This document shows positions 34,387 through 42,698 of a stretch of DNA of 64,000 nucleotides, in pieces (position 1 is the first letter of the stretch; every line of letters begins with the position of its first letter). The notes below the pieces were generated by a model that had not been told where the DNA came from, did not search any database, and saw nothing but the letters and a program-made list of their open reading frames with translations. The DNA comes from an uncultured Clostridia bacterium (GTDB lineage Bacteria > Bacillota > Clostridia > UBA1381 > UBA9506). The stretch is taken from NCBI GenBank assembly GCA_934438075.1, contig CAKSBF010000003.1, forward strand, positions 1 through 64,000. The letters are read 5' to 3'. Both the position numbers and the translations under genes were made by a program.

Positions 34387-35940
34387 TTAACCGTTTTTTG
34401 TCCAAAACAACATGCTTACCTGCTCAACGTCACTGCGTGAAATACAAGAGCTAAAAACAAGCAGCACAAGATACAACACCGCCGTACAGCAGATACCAAA
34501 AGTAACACCTTTTACGGTTCCTCCCAAAGAGATGCCAAAGATTTCCATTCCGTATTGTACCGCAAAGGATGACATAAGAATCGCCGCACAGGGTTTCACT
34601 ATCCATTTTTTATAATTAATCTTATAGTCAGTCACGCAAATCAAGCGATTTAGGCTTAAAAAGCCATTCAGGCTTTCACTCACATATATCACCGCAACAT
34701 ATCCGCCGATACCGCATATCGGAATCAAAAAATAAACCATCAACACACTAACGAGAGAATCTATCACATTGTAACGCATAGAGCTTACCTGTTCGTTTAA
34801 GCCTTTTAACATTCCGTCCACTACACCATCAATATACATAACAATAACAAGCGGAGAAAAAATTTTCAGATACATTCCCGCTTCCTGACTTTGATATATT
34901 ACCAAGCCAAGCTCGTTGGAATACATAAAAAAAATACCACTGACTCCAATCGCGAAGATCAAAGCCGCATGAAGCACCTGAGACATCACATAATGAATTT
35001 GCTTTTTGCCTCCATGCACGTGATATTCCGCCATTTCCGGCACAAGCAGACCGGAAAAAGCCGTTAATATCGCCGACGGAAAAAATAATATTGGCAAAAC
35101 CATGCCATGGACAACGCCATAACGAGCCAAAGCCTCTTCTTTACTGTAACCAAACATACGTAAACGCGGCGGAATTAGAATATGCTCTGCTGTAGTCAGA
35201 GCAGAACGGGCATAGGAACTAAAAGCCACCGGCAAAGCAATCCGAAACATTTTCTGTGTCATAAACCGATTGGAACTTATTGCTTTTCTTCCGCCTCGAT
35301 AACGACGCCTATCAAACAAATATAACGTCAACTGAAAGAAAAATGACAGAGTTTCCGCGATGCATCCGCCTCCAACTACCGCTATACATGCATACTCTAT
35401 ACCGCCCGGCAGCAAAAATTTTAATCCGATAACACATGTCCCTATTTTTACAAATTGTTCAAAAATCTGCGCCGACGCAGATTTAATAATACGCCGCACG
35501 GCTGTAAAATATCCACTCAGTACAGCAGACATCGCTATAAACGGCAGACTAACAGATAATATTTTTAAGGAACGAACGCATCTTGTGTCCTGGAGTAATA
35601 CCGATCCGATTGGATCCGCAAAGGCAAACAAAAAAATTGATGACAACATTCCAAAAAAAATTGCATAACACAGACAACGCCTTACAGCACTTTTTACCCC
35701 GGCCGAAATTCCGGCCGCCAGTTCTTCCGCTACCAATCGGGTGGTGGCAAGCGCAATACCAGAAGTTGCAAGCGTTACCGCAAACAAATATACTGACATA
35801 ATCAATTGAAACAGACCAACACCGGCAGCCCCCAGCTGATTGGAAATATATACATTAAAAGATACGCCTATCGTACGCATAACAAACGATGATACGCTTA
35901 AAATCAAAGCATTGATTAAAAATCTTTTTCCCTTGCGCAC
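34387..35940 (-). CDS. spoVB: Stage V sporulation protein B-like MOP-family flippase
   Basis: This 517-residue integral membrane protein of the MVF/MOP exporter superfamily has about 14 membrane helices. It begins FLINALILSVSSFVMRTIGV and contains LGAAGVGLFQLIMSVYLF, typical of SpoVB/YtgP. In Bacillus SpoVB supports spore cortex peptidoglycan synthesis, probably by handling lipid-linked precursors. Relatives such as YtgP/MurJ are also possible. No ribosome binding site problem is seen and no clear terminator follows, so readthrough into DUF4340 is possible. Confidence 0.85.
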   Translation of the reverse strand: MRKGKRFLINALILSVSSFVMRTIGVSFNVYISNQLGAAGVGLFQLIMSVYLFAVTLATSGIALATTRLVAEELAAGISAGVKSAVRRCLCYAIFFGMLSSIFLFAFADPIGSVLLQDTRCVRSLKILSVSLPFIAMSAVLSGYFTAVRRIIKSASAQIFEQFVKIGTCVIGLKFLLPGGIEYACIAVVGGGCIAETLSFFFQLTLYLFDRRRYRGGRKAISSNRFMTQKMFRIALPVAFSSYARSALTTAEHILIPPRLRMFGYSKEEALARYGVVHGMVLPILFFPSAILTAFSGLLVPEMAEYHVHGGKKQIHYVMSQVLHAALIFAIGVSGIFFMYSNELGLVIYQSQEAGMYLKIFSPLVIVMYIDGVVDGMLKGLNEQVSSMRYNVIDSLVSVLMVYFLIPICGIGGYVAVIYVSESLNGFLSLNRLICVTDYKINYKKWIVKPCAAILMSSFAVQYGMEIFGISLGGTVKGVTFGICCTAVLYLVLLVFSSCISRSDVEQVSMLFWTKNG

Positions 35941-36032
35941 ATTCCCACCCCCGTTAGATTCTATGAATCACATAAGAAAAACATGCCACAGGAAAAAATA
36001 ACAAAATGCCAACAAAGTATTGCAGAAAATTC

Positions 36033-36061
36033 TTGACACCCGTGCAAAAATCTGATATAAT
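36033..36061 (+). promoter_or_regulatory. Consensus tRNA promoter
   Basis: TTGACA (36033-36038), 17 bases, TATAAT (36056-36061); the tRNA begins 13 bases later. Confidence 0.92.
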
Positions 36062-36074
36062 AGCTAAGGCATGA

Positions 36075-36151
36075 GGGCCATTAGCTCAGTTGGTTAGAGC
36101 AACCGGCTCATAACCGGTTGGTCCGGGGTTCGAGTCCCTGATGGCCCACCA
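36075..36151 (+). tRNA. tRNA with CAT anticodon (tRNA-Met, or Ile2)
   Basis: The 77-base cloverleaf has acceptor stem GGGCCAT/ATGGCCC, anticodon stem ACCGG/CCGGT with loop CTCATAA (anticodon 36109-36111), T loop GTTCGAGTC and an encoded CCA end. The first acceptor pair is a normal G-C, so it is not initiator tRNA. Elongator methionine is most likely, but an Ile2 tRNA with lysidine-modified CAU cannot be excluded by eye. It has its own promoter and terminator. Confidence 0.93.
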
Positions 36152-36154
36152 CAT

Positions 36155-36185
36155 CGGAGCAAAGTGAACTTTGCTCCGTTTTTTT
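36155..36185 (+). terminator. Terminator of the tRNA gene
   Basis: A perfect 10-bp stem (cggagcaaag/ctttgctccg) with a 4-base loop is followed by seven T residues. Confidence 0.93.
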
Positions 36186-36389
36186 ATATAGAAAAGCATT
36201 CTCACGCTTCCTTGCTCCTCATCTTTCACAAAAGCTCACGTTCACGTCGGCTGTTCGGTTGCAGGCGTCCTCATAACGTCTTTGGTTCACTACCAACCTT
36301 TTGCGAGCACCTACGGCACAAATATCTCCGGTTCGGATTTTCCACGTCAAAGCAAGCTTTATAACGCTCGCTTTGATTTTTTATTGCAT
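36186..36389 (+). repeat. Unexplained element between two plus-strand terminators
   Basis: About 200 bases separate the tRNA terminator from that of rnpB. They contain no gene with a ribosome binding site. A second terminator-like hairpin (36347-36357 with 36366-36376, then TTTTTT) closes it on the plus strand. From memory, the segment around 36250-36345 resembles a sequence repeated in many gut clostridial genomes; I cannot verify this. It could be a small RNA or a decayed repeat. Confidence 0.4.
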
Positions 36390-36431
36390 AAAAAAACACA
36401 CCGGAGTCAAGCTGCTCCGATGTGTTTTTTT
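36390..36431 (-). terminator. Terminator of rnpB
   Basis: A stem of about 17 bp (one G-U pair in RNA) with a short loop ends in seven T residues on the minus strand and lies directly against the RNase P RNA 3' end. Confidence 0.9.
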
Positions 36432-36772
36432 GCGAGCAATTCTATAAGCCGAGTTTTGTATTTGATGATCATCTATCTAGACCGCATATTACTATACGGT
36501 TCAAGCCACCGCCAAGCACGGACACGCCGAGCAGGCTAATTCCGTGCGAGCCAATACGGTGTTGCTTCGGGTGGGGTTTACATGGCCGCTGCGTCACCGC
36601 AGCGCCGGTGAGCTCTTACCTCGCCTTTCCACCATCGCCGCTAAAGCGGCAGTCTATTTCTGTTGCACTTTCCTTAGAGTCGCCTCCACCGGGAGTTACC
36701 CGGCACCCTGCTCTTTGAAGCTCGGACTTTCCTCGTTGGCATAACGCCACCGCGACCATCTGAATTACTCGC
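36432..36772 (-). ncRNA. rnpB: RNase P RNA (class A)
   Basis: On the minus strand this 341-base RNA begins GCGAGTAATTCAGATGGTCG and shows the universally conserved GAGGAAAGTCCGAGCTTC, followed by GGCGAGGTAAGAGCTCACCG. A late ATAGAATTGCTCGC pairs with the 5' end to close helix P1. It is the catalytic RNA that matures tRNA 5' ends. A consensus-like promoter precedes it and a strong terminator follows. It is convergent with the tRNA gene. Confidence 0.95.
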
Positions 36773-36778
36773 TTTATT

Positions 36779-36807
36779 ATCTTATCATTTTTTTAAGGAA
36801 TTGTCAA
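36779..36807 (-). promoter_or_regulatory. Promoter of rnpB
   Basis: TTGACA (36802-36807, minus strand) and TAAGAT (36779-36784) are 17 bases apart and 7 bases before the RNA start. Confidence 0.85.
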
Positions 36808-36941
36808 TCACTTGTCAACCTGCACAAAAATTCTTTAACATTTATTCCTTTGCCGCTAAAAAAACTATCAAACAGCTGTATAAACGAATGTACACGTTGT
36901 GCAAATTACCCCCCTGTATATAAAAAATATAATAAATTTCT

Positions 36942-36970
36942 TTGACATTGTTGCTTTTTTGTAGTATGAT
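36942..36970 (+). promoter_or_regulatory. Promoter of the zinc-ribbon gene
   Basis: TTGACA (36942-36947), 17 bases, TATGAT (36965-36970). Its position rules out the earliest in-frame start codon of the following gene. Confidence 0.85.
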
Positions 36971-37013
36971 AGTAAAGGACAATGTAGACAAGCGTATGGA
37001 AATGAGGCTTTAT

Positions 37014-37625
37014 ATGCTAATTAATTTTGACAGAACCGTTGCATATCGCTGCGCAAACTGCGGTGAAATTGCATATGGCAATTTTTCCCTATTTGAACTG
37101 TCCGGCAACAAAGGTATATCCGTACAATGTGCCTGCGGACATTCTTCTATTGAAATATTGCCGGAAAACAAAGTAAATTATGCCGTGAGAGTCCGCTGCA
37201 TGGTTTGCGATGAGATTCATAAATTTACTCTTCCTTTTTCTTCTCTCACAAAAAAGGATTGCTGTGAATTTACCTGTCCGAATGTTGTAATTGGTCTTGT
37301 GTTTATTGGCAGAGAGGAAGCGGTAAAAAAAGCCGTTGCCGAAAATGAGGCTTATTTAAACGAGGTTGTTTCCGCGTGCGGTCTCGACCACACGGGAAAA
37401 AACGGCATTACGATGTTAAAAGCTCTTGATAAAATACAGGACTTATCAGATGACGAAGCTCTGTATTGCGAGTGCGGTTCTAATATGATTGATGTGGAAA
37501 TTCACGAAAATGATATTATATTGGAATGTTGTCACTGCGGCGCAAAGCTGACCTTGACAACGGATACGATCAGAAACAGCAGTTTTTCTCATTTGGATAA
37601 ACTTGTGATTCCTTGCAAACACTAG
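37014..37625 (+). CDS. Uncharacterised protein with multiple zinc-ribbon CxxC pairs
   Basis: This cytoplasmic 203-residue protein of unknown function has CxxC-type pairs in two groups. CANC and CACG lie in the first 40 residues and CMVC near 60. CECG and CCHCG lie near the C-terminus, with a helical segment (about 100-145) between. The pattern suggests two structural zinc ribbons. I chose the ATG at 37014, after TGAGG; earlier starts fall within or too near the promoter. It precedes aldolase by about 50 bases and may be cotranscribed with it. Confidence 0.65.
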   Translation: MLINFDRTVAYRCANCGEIAYGNFSLFELSGNKGISVQCACGHSSIEILPENKVNYAVRVRCMVCDEIHKFTLPFSSLTKKDCCEFTCPNVVIGLVFIGREEAVKKAVAENEAYLNEVVSACGLDHTGKNGITMLKALDKIQDLSDDEALYCECGSNMIDVEIHENDIILECCHCGAKLTLTTDTIRNSSFSHLDKLVIPCKH

Positions 37626-37675
37626 TTACAGATACATGGAGTTTTACTCCGGACATAAATTTGGGAGGTATAATT

Positions 37676-38524
37676 ATGTTAGTTACAGGAAAAGAAATTT
37701 TGGACAAAGCAAACCAAGACGGTTATGCGGTTGGCGCATTTAACGTCAACAACATGGAAATTCTGCAGGCTGTTATCGCAGCAGCAGAAGAAGAAAAAGC
37801 ACCGGTAATCATCCAAACCTCGGAAGGTGCAATTAAATACGCCGGCATCGACTATCTGTCGGCAATGGTTCGTTTGGCTGCAGAAAAAGCCAGTGTCCCC
37901 GTTGCTTTACACTTAGACCATGGTACAACTTATGAAACCTTAATCGGCTGCATTCGCCACGGCTGGACTTCCATTATGTTTGATGGTTCCCATCTGCCGC
38001 TTGCGGAAAATATTGCACAGACCAAAGAAATCGTTAAGGTTGCACATGCTTGCGGCGTTTCTGTAGAGGCAGAACTCGGTCGTTTGGGCGGTATAGAAGA
38101 TAACATTAAAGTTGACGAAAAAGATGCTTTCTTCACCTCTCCTGACGAAGCAGTTGAATTTGTAAACGGCACCGGCGTTGATTCCTTAGCAATTGCCATC
38201 GGTACTGCGCATGGCAAATATAAAGGGGAACCAAAACTTGATTTTGACCGCTTGCAAACCATTAAAGGTCTGCTCAAAATGCCAATTGTTTTACATGGCG
38301 CATCCGGTGTTCCGGAAGATTCTATTATTAAAGCAACAAAGTTAGGCGTTAACAAAATTAACATTGACACCGATATTCGCGTTGCCTTCACAGAGGGTGT
38401 AAAATCTGTTGTTACCACCAGCGATGTGTTTGACCCGAGAAAGATTTGCGGTCCGGCACGCGACGCAATGAAAGCTGTTGTAAAAACTAAAATTGAAATG
38501 TTTGGCAGCGCCGGAAAAGCATAA
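37676..38524 (+). CDS. fba: Class II fructose-bisphosphate aldolase
   Basis: This 282-residue zinc aldolase of glycolysis and gluconeogenesis has zinc ligands in LHLDHGTTYE and in GTAHGKYKG and LHGASG. The catalytic aspartate follows the HLD motif, and phosphate contacts lie in NIDTDIR. GGGAGG precedes the ATG at 37676; the frame extends upstream without a signal. The sequence also fits tagatose-bisphosphate aldolases of the same family, but the isolated context favours Fba. A strong terminator follows. Confidence 0.92.
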   Translation: MLVTGKEILDKANQDGYAVGAFNVNNMEILQAVIAAAEEEKAPVIIQTSEGAIKYAGIDYLSAMVRLAAEKASVPVALHLDHGTTYETLIGCIRHGWTSIMFDGSHLPLAENIAQTKEIVKVAHACGVSVEAELGRLGGIEDNIKVDEKDAFFTSPDEAVEFVNGTGVDSLAIAIGTAHGKYKGEPKLDFDRLQTIKGLLKMPIVLHGASGVPEDSIIKATKLGVNKINIDTDIRVAFTEGVKSVVTTSDVFDPRKICGPARDAMKAVVKTKIEMFGSAGKA

Positions 38525-38547
38525 AACCCCAAAACTGAATGAAGCTT

Positions 38548-38577
38548 GCCCCTGAAGTATTTTTCAGGGGCTTTTTT
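38548..38577 (+). terminator. Terminator of fba
   Basis: Nine-base arms (gcccctgaa/ttcaggggc) with a 6-base loop, then TTTTTT. Confidence 0.92.
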
Positions 38578-38608
38578 CTGTTCTTCTATAGATTTTTCCT
38601 TTGTCTGC

Positions 38609-38637
38609 TTGAAAATATTTCTTATTTATGATATCAT
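38609..38637 (+). promoter_or_regulatory. Promoter of hisZ with a long leader
   Basis: TTGAAA (38609-38614), 17 bases, TATCAT (38632-38637). Transcription from here leaves about 160 bases before hisZ. This leader includes CAGGAGG at about 38717-38723 with no start codon at a usable distance. Confidence 0.6.
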
Positions 38638-38803
38638 GTTTAAAACAAGATTTTAACAAAACCTTTTGCGCCGTACATCTTTTTATAAAGCTTATTTTAA
38701 AGAACATTTCCGCTGCGCAGGAGGAAAACGGAGACGAGAAATATCGCAATATACTGCGTTTAAACACCGTGATAAATTTATGCAAAGAAAGGTTTGTGAA
38801 TCC

Positions 38804-40087
38804 ATGTCAAACTGGAAACTATACACACCCGAAGGGACAAGCGATTTGCTTCCGAAGCAGTGTGCGGAAAAAACCCTGACGGAAAATATCATTGCTGACA
38901 TTTTTTCCGGCTACGGATATCAGGTAACTGAAACTCCTGTCATGCAGTTCTATGATGCTTATGATACGCCTACAGGTAAAATGGAACAAGAAATGCTCTA
39001 CAAGTTTTTTGATAAAGAGGGCAGAATTTTAGTATTGCGCCCCGATGTGACCACATCACTTACACGTATGGCAGCAACCAAACTTTCTGACGAACCAATG
39101 CCAATACGCCTGCAATACAGCGGAAAGGTTTTTCGTTATGTAGACAGCTATTCCTCCGTACAGCGTGAATTTTGTCAATCCGGTATAGAATTATTCGGGG
39201 TCAAAAATGATTTAGCCGACTGCGAAGTCATTTTGTGTGCCATAGAGGCGCTGCTCGCCTGCGGTCTGGAAAGTTTTCAGATAGAAATCGGTCAGGTGGA
39301 GTTTTTCAAAGGCCTCATGGAGCAGGCCGCGTTATCCGATGATGATTCTGAAAATATTCGTCGTTTAATAGATAAAAAAGACATGCTTGCACTAAGCGAA
39401 ACCTTAAAAACATTGTCGGTGCCTAAAGAAGTCGCGCAAGTTCTGAACAAACTTCCTTCTCTGTTCGGAGGAATTGAAATTTTAGACGATATTCAATCAG
39501 AAGCATTAAACAAAAAATCCATCTCAGCATTGAATAATCTTCGGGCCATTTATCAAATTCTTTCTGACTGCGGCTTTGAGAAATACATTTCTATCGACCT
39601 CTCTTTAGTAAAAGGAATCAACTCCTACACCGGAATGATATTTAAAGGAATTACACACGGCATCGGCTTTCCCATTTGTTCCGGCGGTCGCTATGACAGT
39701 CTGCCAAATGAATTTGGTGCAAGTTTTCCGGCGGTCGGCATGGCTATCGGTACCGACAGATTGCTCAGTGTGCTAACACGCCAAAATTTACTTGATGCCC
39801 CCGTAGGCTCTGATATGTTAATTTTCGGAGGCGATCCTGCGCTCTGTTTTCGTGTCTTGACCGCATTACGAAATGCCGGGTATACTGCAGAATACTATTT
39901 ACAGGATAATAATTATGAGAATGCACTATCATACGCCAAAAAGGCAAATATTCAAGGCGTTGCCAAAATAAAACAGAACGGTACCCTTTCTGTCTATAAT
40001 ATTATTGAAGAAACAGAAAGCAGTATTACACTGGAAGAATTGCTTGATGAACACGATGATTGCTGCTGCGAACATCACCACAACTGA
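38804..40087 (+). CDS. hisZ: ATP phosphoribosyltransferase regulatory subunit
   Basis: This 427-residue catalytically inactive homologue of histidyl-tRNA synthetase pairs with short HisG and carries feedback regulation by histidine. Class II synthetase motif 2 appears as FRYVDSYSSVQREFCQSG and motif 3 as AVGMAIGTDRLL; the anticodon-binding domain is absent, as in HisZ. The start ATG at 38804 opens MSNWKLYTPEGTSD. The last residues, HDDCCCEHHHN, form an unusual cysteine and histidine cluster. hisG follows 13 bases later. Confidence 0.93.
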   Translation: MSNWKLYTPEGTSDLLPKQCAEKTLTENIIADIFSGYGYQVTETPVMQFYDAYDTPTGKMEQEMLYKFFDKEGRILVLRPDVTTSLTRMAATKLSDEPMPIRLQYSGKVFRYVDSYSSVQREFCQSGIELFGVKNDLADCEVILCAIEALLACGLESFQIEIGQVEFFKGLMEQAALSDDDSENIRRLIDKKDMLALSETLKTLSVPKEVAQVLNKLPSLFGGIEILDDIQSEALNKKSISALNNLRAIYQILSDCGFEKYISIDLSLVKGINSYTGMIFKGITHGIGFPICSGGRYDSLPNEFGASFPAVGMAIGTDRLLSVLTRQNLLDAPVGSDMLIFGGDPALCFRVLTALRNAGYTAEYYLQDNNYENALSYAKKANIQGVAKIKQNGTLSVYNIIEETESSITLEELLDEHDDCCCEHHHN

Positions 40088-40100
40088 TATGGAGGAAGTT

Positions 40101-40742
40101 ATGAGATATATCACCATTGCACTGGCAAAAGGACGTCTGGCTGATTTAACCGTTGACCTGCTGGAACAAGCAGGTTTAGAAGTCAGCGAGCTGCGTACCA
40201 AAACAAGGAAACTGATATTTACAGATGAAAAAAACAAATTTAAGTTCATACTGGTAAAAGCCTCCGATGTTCCAACCTATGTAGAATATGGTGCCGCCGA
40301 TATCGGCGTTGTAGGCCGAGACACTCTGCTTGAGGATGGGAAGGACCTTTACGAAATGCTCGATTTAGGCTTTGGTGCCTGTAAAATGGCAGTCGCAGGT
40401 CCCGCTGAATTGGCAGGGAAATTGGACGGTATGAGCCATATCCGGGTTGCTTCCAAATATATTAATATTGCAAAAAATTATTATCAGTTTGAAAAAAAGC
40501 AATCCGTTGAAATTATCAAACTTTCCGGTTCTGTTGAACTCGCACCGATTGTTGGACTCTCCGAAGTTATTGTAGATATTGTCGAAAGCGGTAAAACCTT
40601 AAAGGAAAACGGTCTGACCGTCTTGGAAGAGATTTGTGACTTATCCGCACGTTTTGTAGTAAACCGTGTCAGCATGAAAATGGAACGCGAACGGATTTTA
40701 GCCCTTGTACAAAAGTTGAAAACATTAACGGAATCAAAATGA
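40101..40742 (+). CDS. hisG: ATP phosphoribosyltransferase, short form
   Basis: This 213-residue catalytic subunit joins ATP and PRPP in the first step of histidine synthesis. The sequence starts ITIALAKGRLAD and has GAADIGVVGRDTLLE, typical of HisG. It lacks the C-terminal regulatory domain of long HisG, consistent with HisZ next to it. GGAGGAAGTT precedes the ATG at 40101. Confidence 0.95.
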   Translation: MRYITIALAKGRLADLTVDLLEQAGLEVSELRTKTRKLIFTDEKNKFKFILVKASDVPTYVEYGAADIGVVGRDTLLEDGKDLYEMLDLGFGACKMAVAGPAELAGKLDGMSHIRVASKYINIAKNYYQFEKKQSVEIIKLSGSVELAPIVGLSEVIVDIVESGKTLKENGLTVLEEICDLSARFVVNRVSMKMERERILALVQKLKTLTESK

Positions 40743-40752
40743 GGAGGCAGGT

Positions 40753-41373
40753 ATGATCACCATTATTGACTATGACGCCGGCAACATGCGCAGTGTAGAA
40801 AAGGCCTTTACGCACCTCGGCTGTGAGGTATGCATCACCTCCGATCCGGATAAAATTTTATCAGCAAAAAAACTTGTCTTACCGGGCGTAGGTTCTTTTC
40901 GTGATGCAATGGAGCGATTGCACGAACGCGGACTGACCGACTGTATCAAAACTGCTGTGCAAACTGATATTCCCTTGCTTGGCATCTGTCTCGGAATGCA
41001 GCTAATGTACGAATACAGCGAAGAGGGCAATGCTGAGGGACTGGGTATTTTAAAAGGAAATATTCGTCACTTTCCGGAAGATATGGGGCTAAAAATACCA
41101 CAAATAGGCTGGAATTCACTGGAGCCTCTCCGCCCTTCCATCCTGCTTCACGGGCTAAACGAAAACCCATATGTGTATTTTGTACATTCCTACTATGTTG
41201 ACTCTGCCGAACCGGAAACCGTCGCTGCTACCACGCATTACGGGATTCATCCGCATGTTCTGGTTGAAAAAGGAAGCCTTTTCTTAACACAATTCCATCC
41301 TGAAAAAAGTGGCCAAACAGGTTTGCACATGCTGAAAAATTTTGCACAATTTCAGCCGGGAGGAACAAAATGA
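40753..41373 (+). CDS. hisH: Imidazole glycerol phosphate synthase glutaminase subunit
   Basis: This 206-residue class I glutamine amidotransferase supplies ammonia to HisF. The nucleophile cysteine lies in GICLGMQLMYE, and the catalytic His-Glu pair is in TQFHPEKSG. Its partner hisF and the other his genes are not in the window, so the histidine pathway is split. It overlaps the next gene by four bases (ATGA). Confidence 0.93.
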   Translation: MITIIDYDAGNMRSVEKAFTHLGCEVCITSDPDKILSAKKLVLPGVGSFRDAMERLHERGLTDCIKTAVQTDIPLLGICLGMQLMYEYSEEGNAEGLGILKGNIRHFPEDMGLKIPQIGWNSLEPLRPSILLHGLNENPYVYFVHSYYVDSAEPETVAATTHYGIHPHVLVEKGSLFLTQFHPEKSGQTGLHMLKNFAQFQPGGTK

Positions 41374-41834
41374 CATTTCTGGTTTTCTCTGACAGTCATG
41401 GCAGCACCTACTCCATGGATACGGCCTTAGAGTTGGAGCCGCATGTCGATGGTATTGTTTTCTGCGGTGATATTGCACGCGATGCGGATTATTTAAGAGA
41501 GCAATATCCGAATATACCCCTTTACGCCGTTCGCGGAAATAACGACCTGTTTTGCGAGGACCCATACCTTCTGATAACAGAACTGGACGGTGTCCGCACC
41601 TATATTACACACGGACATAAGGAACGCGTGAAATTTGGATATTATGAACTGGCGAGCCTCTGTTCAAAACATAACTGTAAGCTGGCTCTGTTTGGACATA
41701 CGCATGCACCGTTTCAGGATAGTATTGCCGGTGTCTCTCTGGTAAACCCCGGATCCATCCGTTCCTCACACGGTTCATATGCACGTATCATTACCAATGG
41801 CGATAATTTTTCCGCAGAAATTGTCCATTTATAA
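41370..41834 (+). CDS. YfcE/MJ0936-family metallophosphodiesterase
   Basis: This 154-residue calcineurin-like phosphoesterase has FSDSHGS, GDIARD, RGNNDLF and ITHGH motifs and a final FGHTHAP, together forming the two-metal site. Substrates in vivo are unknown; family members cleave simple phosphodiesters in vitro. The start codon overlaps the hisH stop, so translation is coupled. Confidence 0.9.
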   Translation: MTFLVFSDSHGSTYSMDTALELEPHVDGIVFCGDIARDADYLREQYPNIPLYAVRGNNDLFCEDPYLLITELDGVRTYITHGHKERVKFGYYELASLCSKHNCKLALFGHTHAPFQDSIAGVSLVNPGSIRSSHGSYARIITNGDNFSAEIVHL

Positions 41835-41876
41835 TATATATTGTAAAATTTACACCTGTTTAGGAGCTGATATATT

Positions 41877-42656
41877 TTGCTGTTTGTAATAGACGTAGGA
41901 AATACTAATGTTGTTTTGGGAATATATGAAGGTGACGACTTACGCTTCAGTTATCGAATGACAACTGAGCGCACGCGTTCTTCCGATGAAATCGGTTTTT
42001 TCTTTTTGCAGATTTTGCAAAATGCCAATATTACCACAGAGCAAATCGAAGACGTTGTGATCTCGTCTGTAGTACCGCCCATCATGCATGCTTTGGAAAA
42101 TGCAGTAAGAAAGTATATTAAAAAAGAACCGCTCATTGTCAGCAGCGCTACGCCGCTCCCAATGAAAATTCTTCTCGACAACCCTCTTGAGCTTGGAGCA
42201 GATAGGATTGTAAATGCCATAGCAGCACACGAAATTTACGGCGGTCCCCTCATTGTAATTGATTTTGGCACGGCAACAACCTTTTGTGCCGTAGCAGAAA
42301 ATGGTGATTATCTGGGCGGAATTATCTATCCCGGTCTGAAAATTTCTATTGATGCTTTAGTTGAACGCACGGCAAAACTTCCGAAAATAGAAATCATTCG
42401 CCCCGAACACGTAATCGGAAAAAACACCGTGCAAAGTATGCAATCCGGTTTAGTGCACGGATATGCAGGAATGGTTGATTCTCTGGTGCGCAAAATAGCA
42501 AAAGAAATGAATGCGGATAAGGTTACAGTTGTAGCAACCGGAGGGCTATCGGTTCTTATTTCCAAGGAAGCAGAAACAATATCACACATTAACCGCGACT
42601 TGACATTAACAGGTTTAAAAATCATTTATCAAAAATATTTAAAAGAGCAAGCATAA
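41877..42656 (+). CDS. coaX: Type III pantothenate kinase
   Basis: This 259-residue ASKHA-fold kinase makes 4'-phosphopantothenate, the first step of coenzyme A synthesis. It opens FVIDVGNTNVVLG, has GADRIVNAIAAHE and DFGTATTF for phosphate and cation binding, and GGIIYPGLK. The TTG start at 41877 follows TAGGAG. A bidirectional terminator follows. Confidence 0.95.
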   Translation: MLFVIDVGNTNVVLGIYEGDDLRFSYRMTTERTRSSDEIGFFFLQILQNANITTEQIEDVVISSVVPPIMHALENAVRKYIKKEPLIVSSATPLPMKILLDNPLELGADRIVNAIAAHEIYGGPLIVIDFGTATTFCAVAENGDYLGGIIYPGLKISIDALVERTAKLPKIEIIRPEHVIGKNTVQSMQSGLVHGYAGMVDSLVRKIAKEMNADKVTVVATGGLSVLISKEAETISHINRDLTLTGLKIIYQKYLKEQA

Positions 42657-42658
42657 AC

Positions 42659-42692
42659 AAAAAGGGCTGTCCTGCTTGGGACAGCCCTTTTT
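42659..42692. terminator. Bidirectional terminator after coaX
   Basis: Arms aaaaagggctgtcc and ggacagccctttttc close a short loop between convergent coaX and the SLH glycosidase gene. Confidence 0.93.
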
Positions 42693-42698
42693 CTGTCT

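Noticed and set aside
36422..36744. Plus-strand open frames of 66-98 codons
   Set aside because: They lie entirely over RNase P RNA on the other strand, which explains the conserved, GC-richer sequence.
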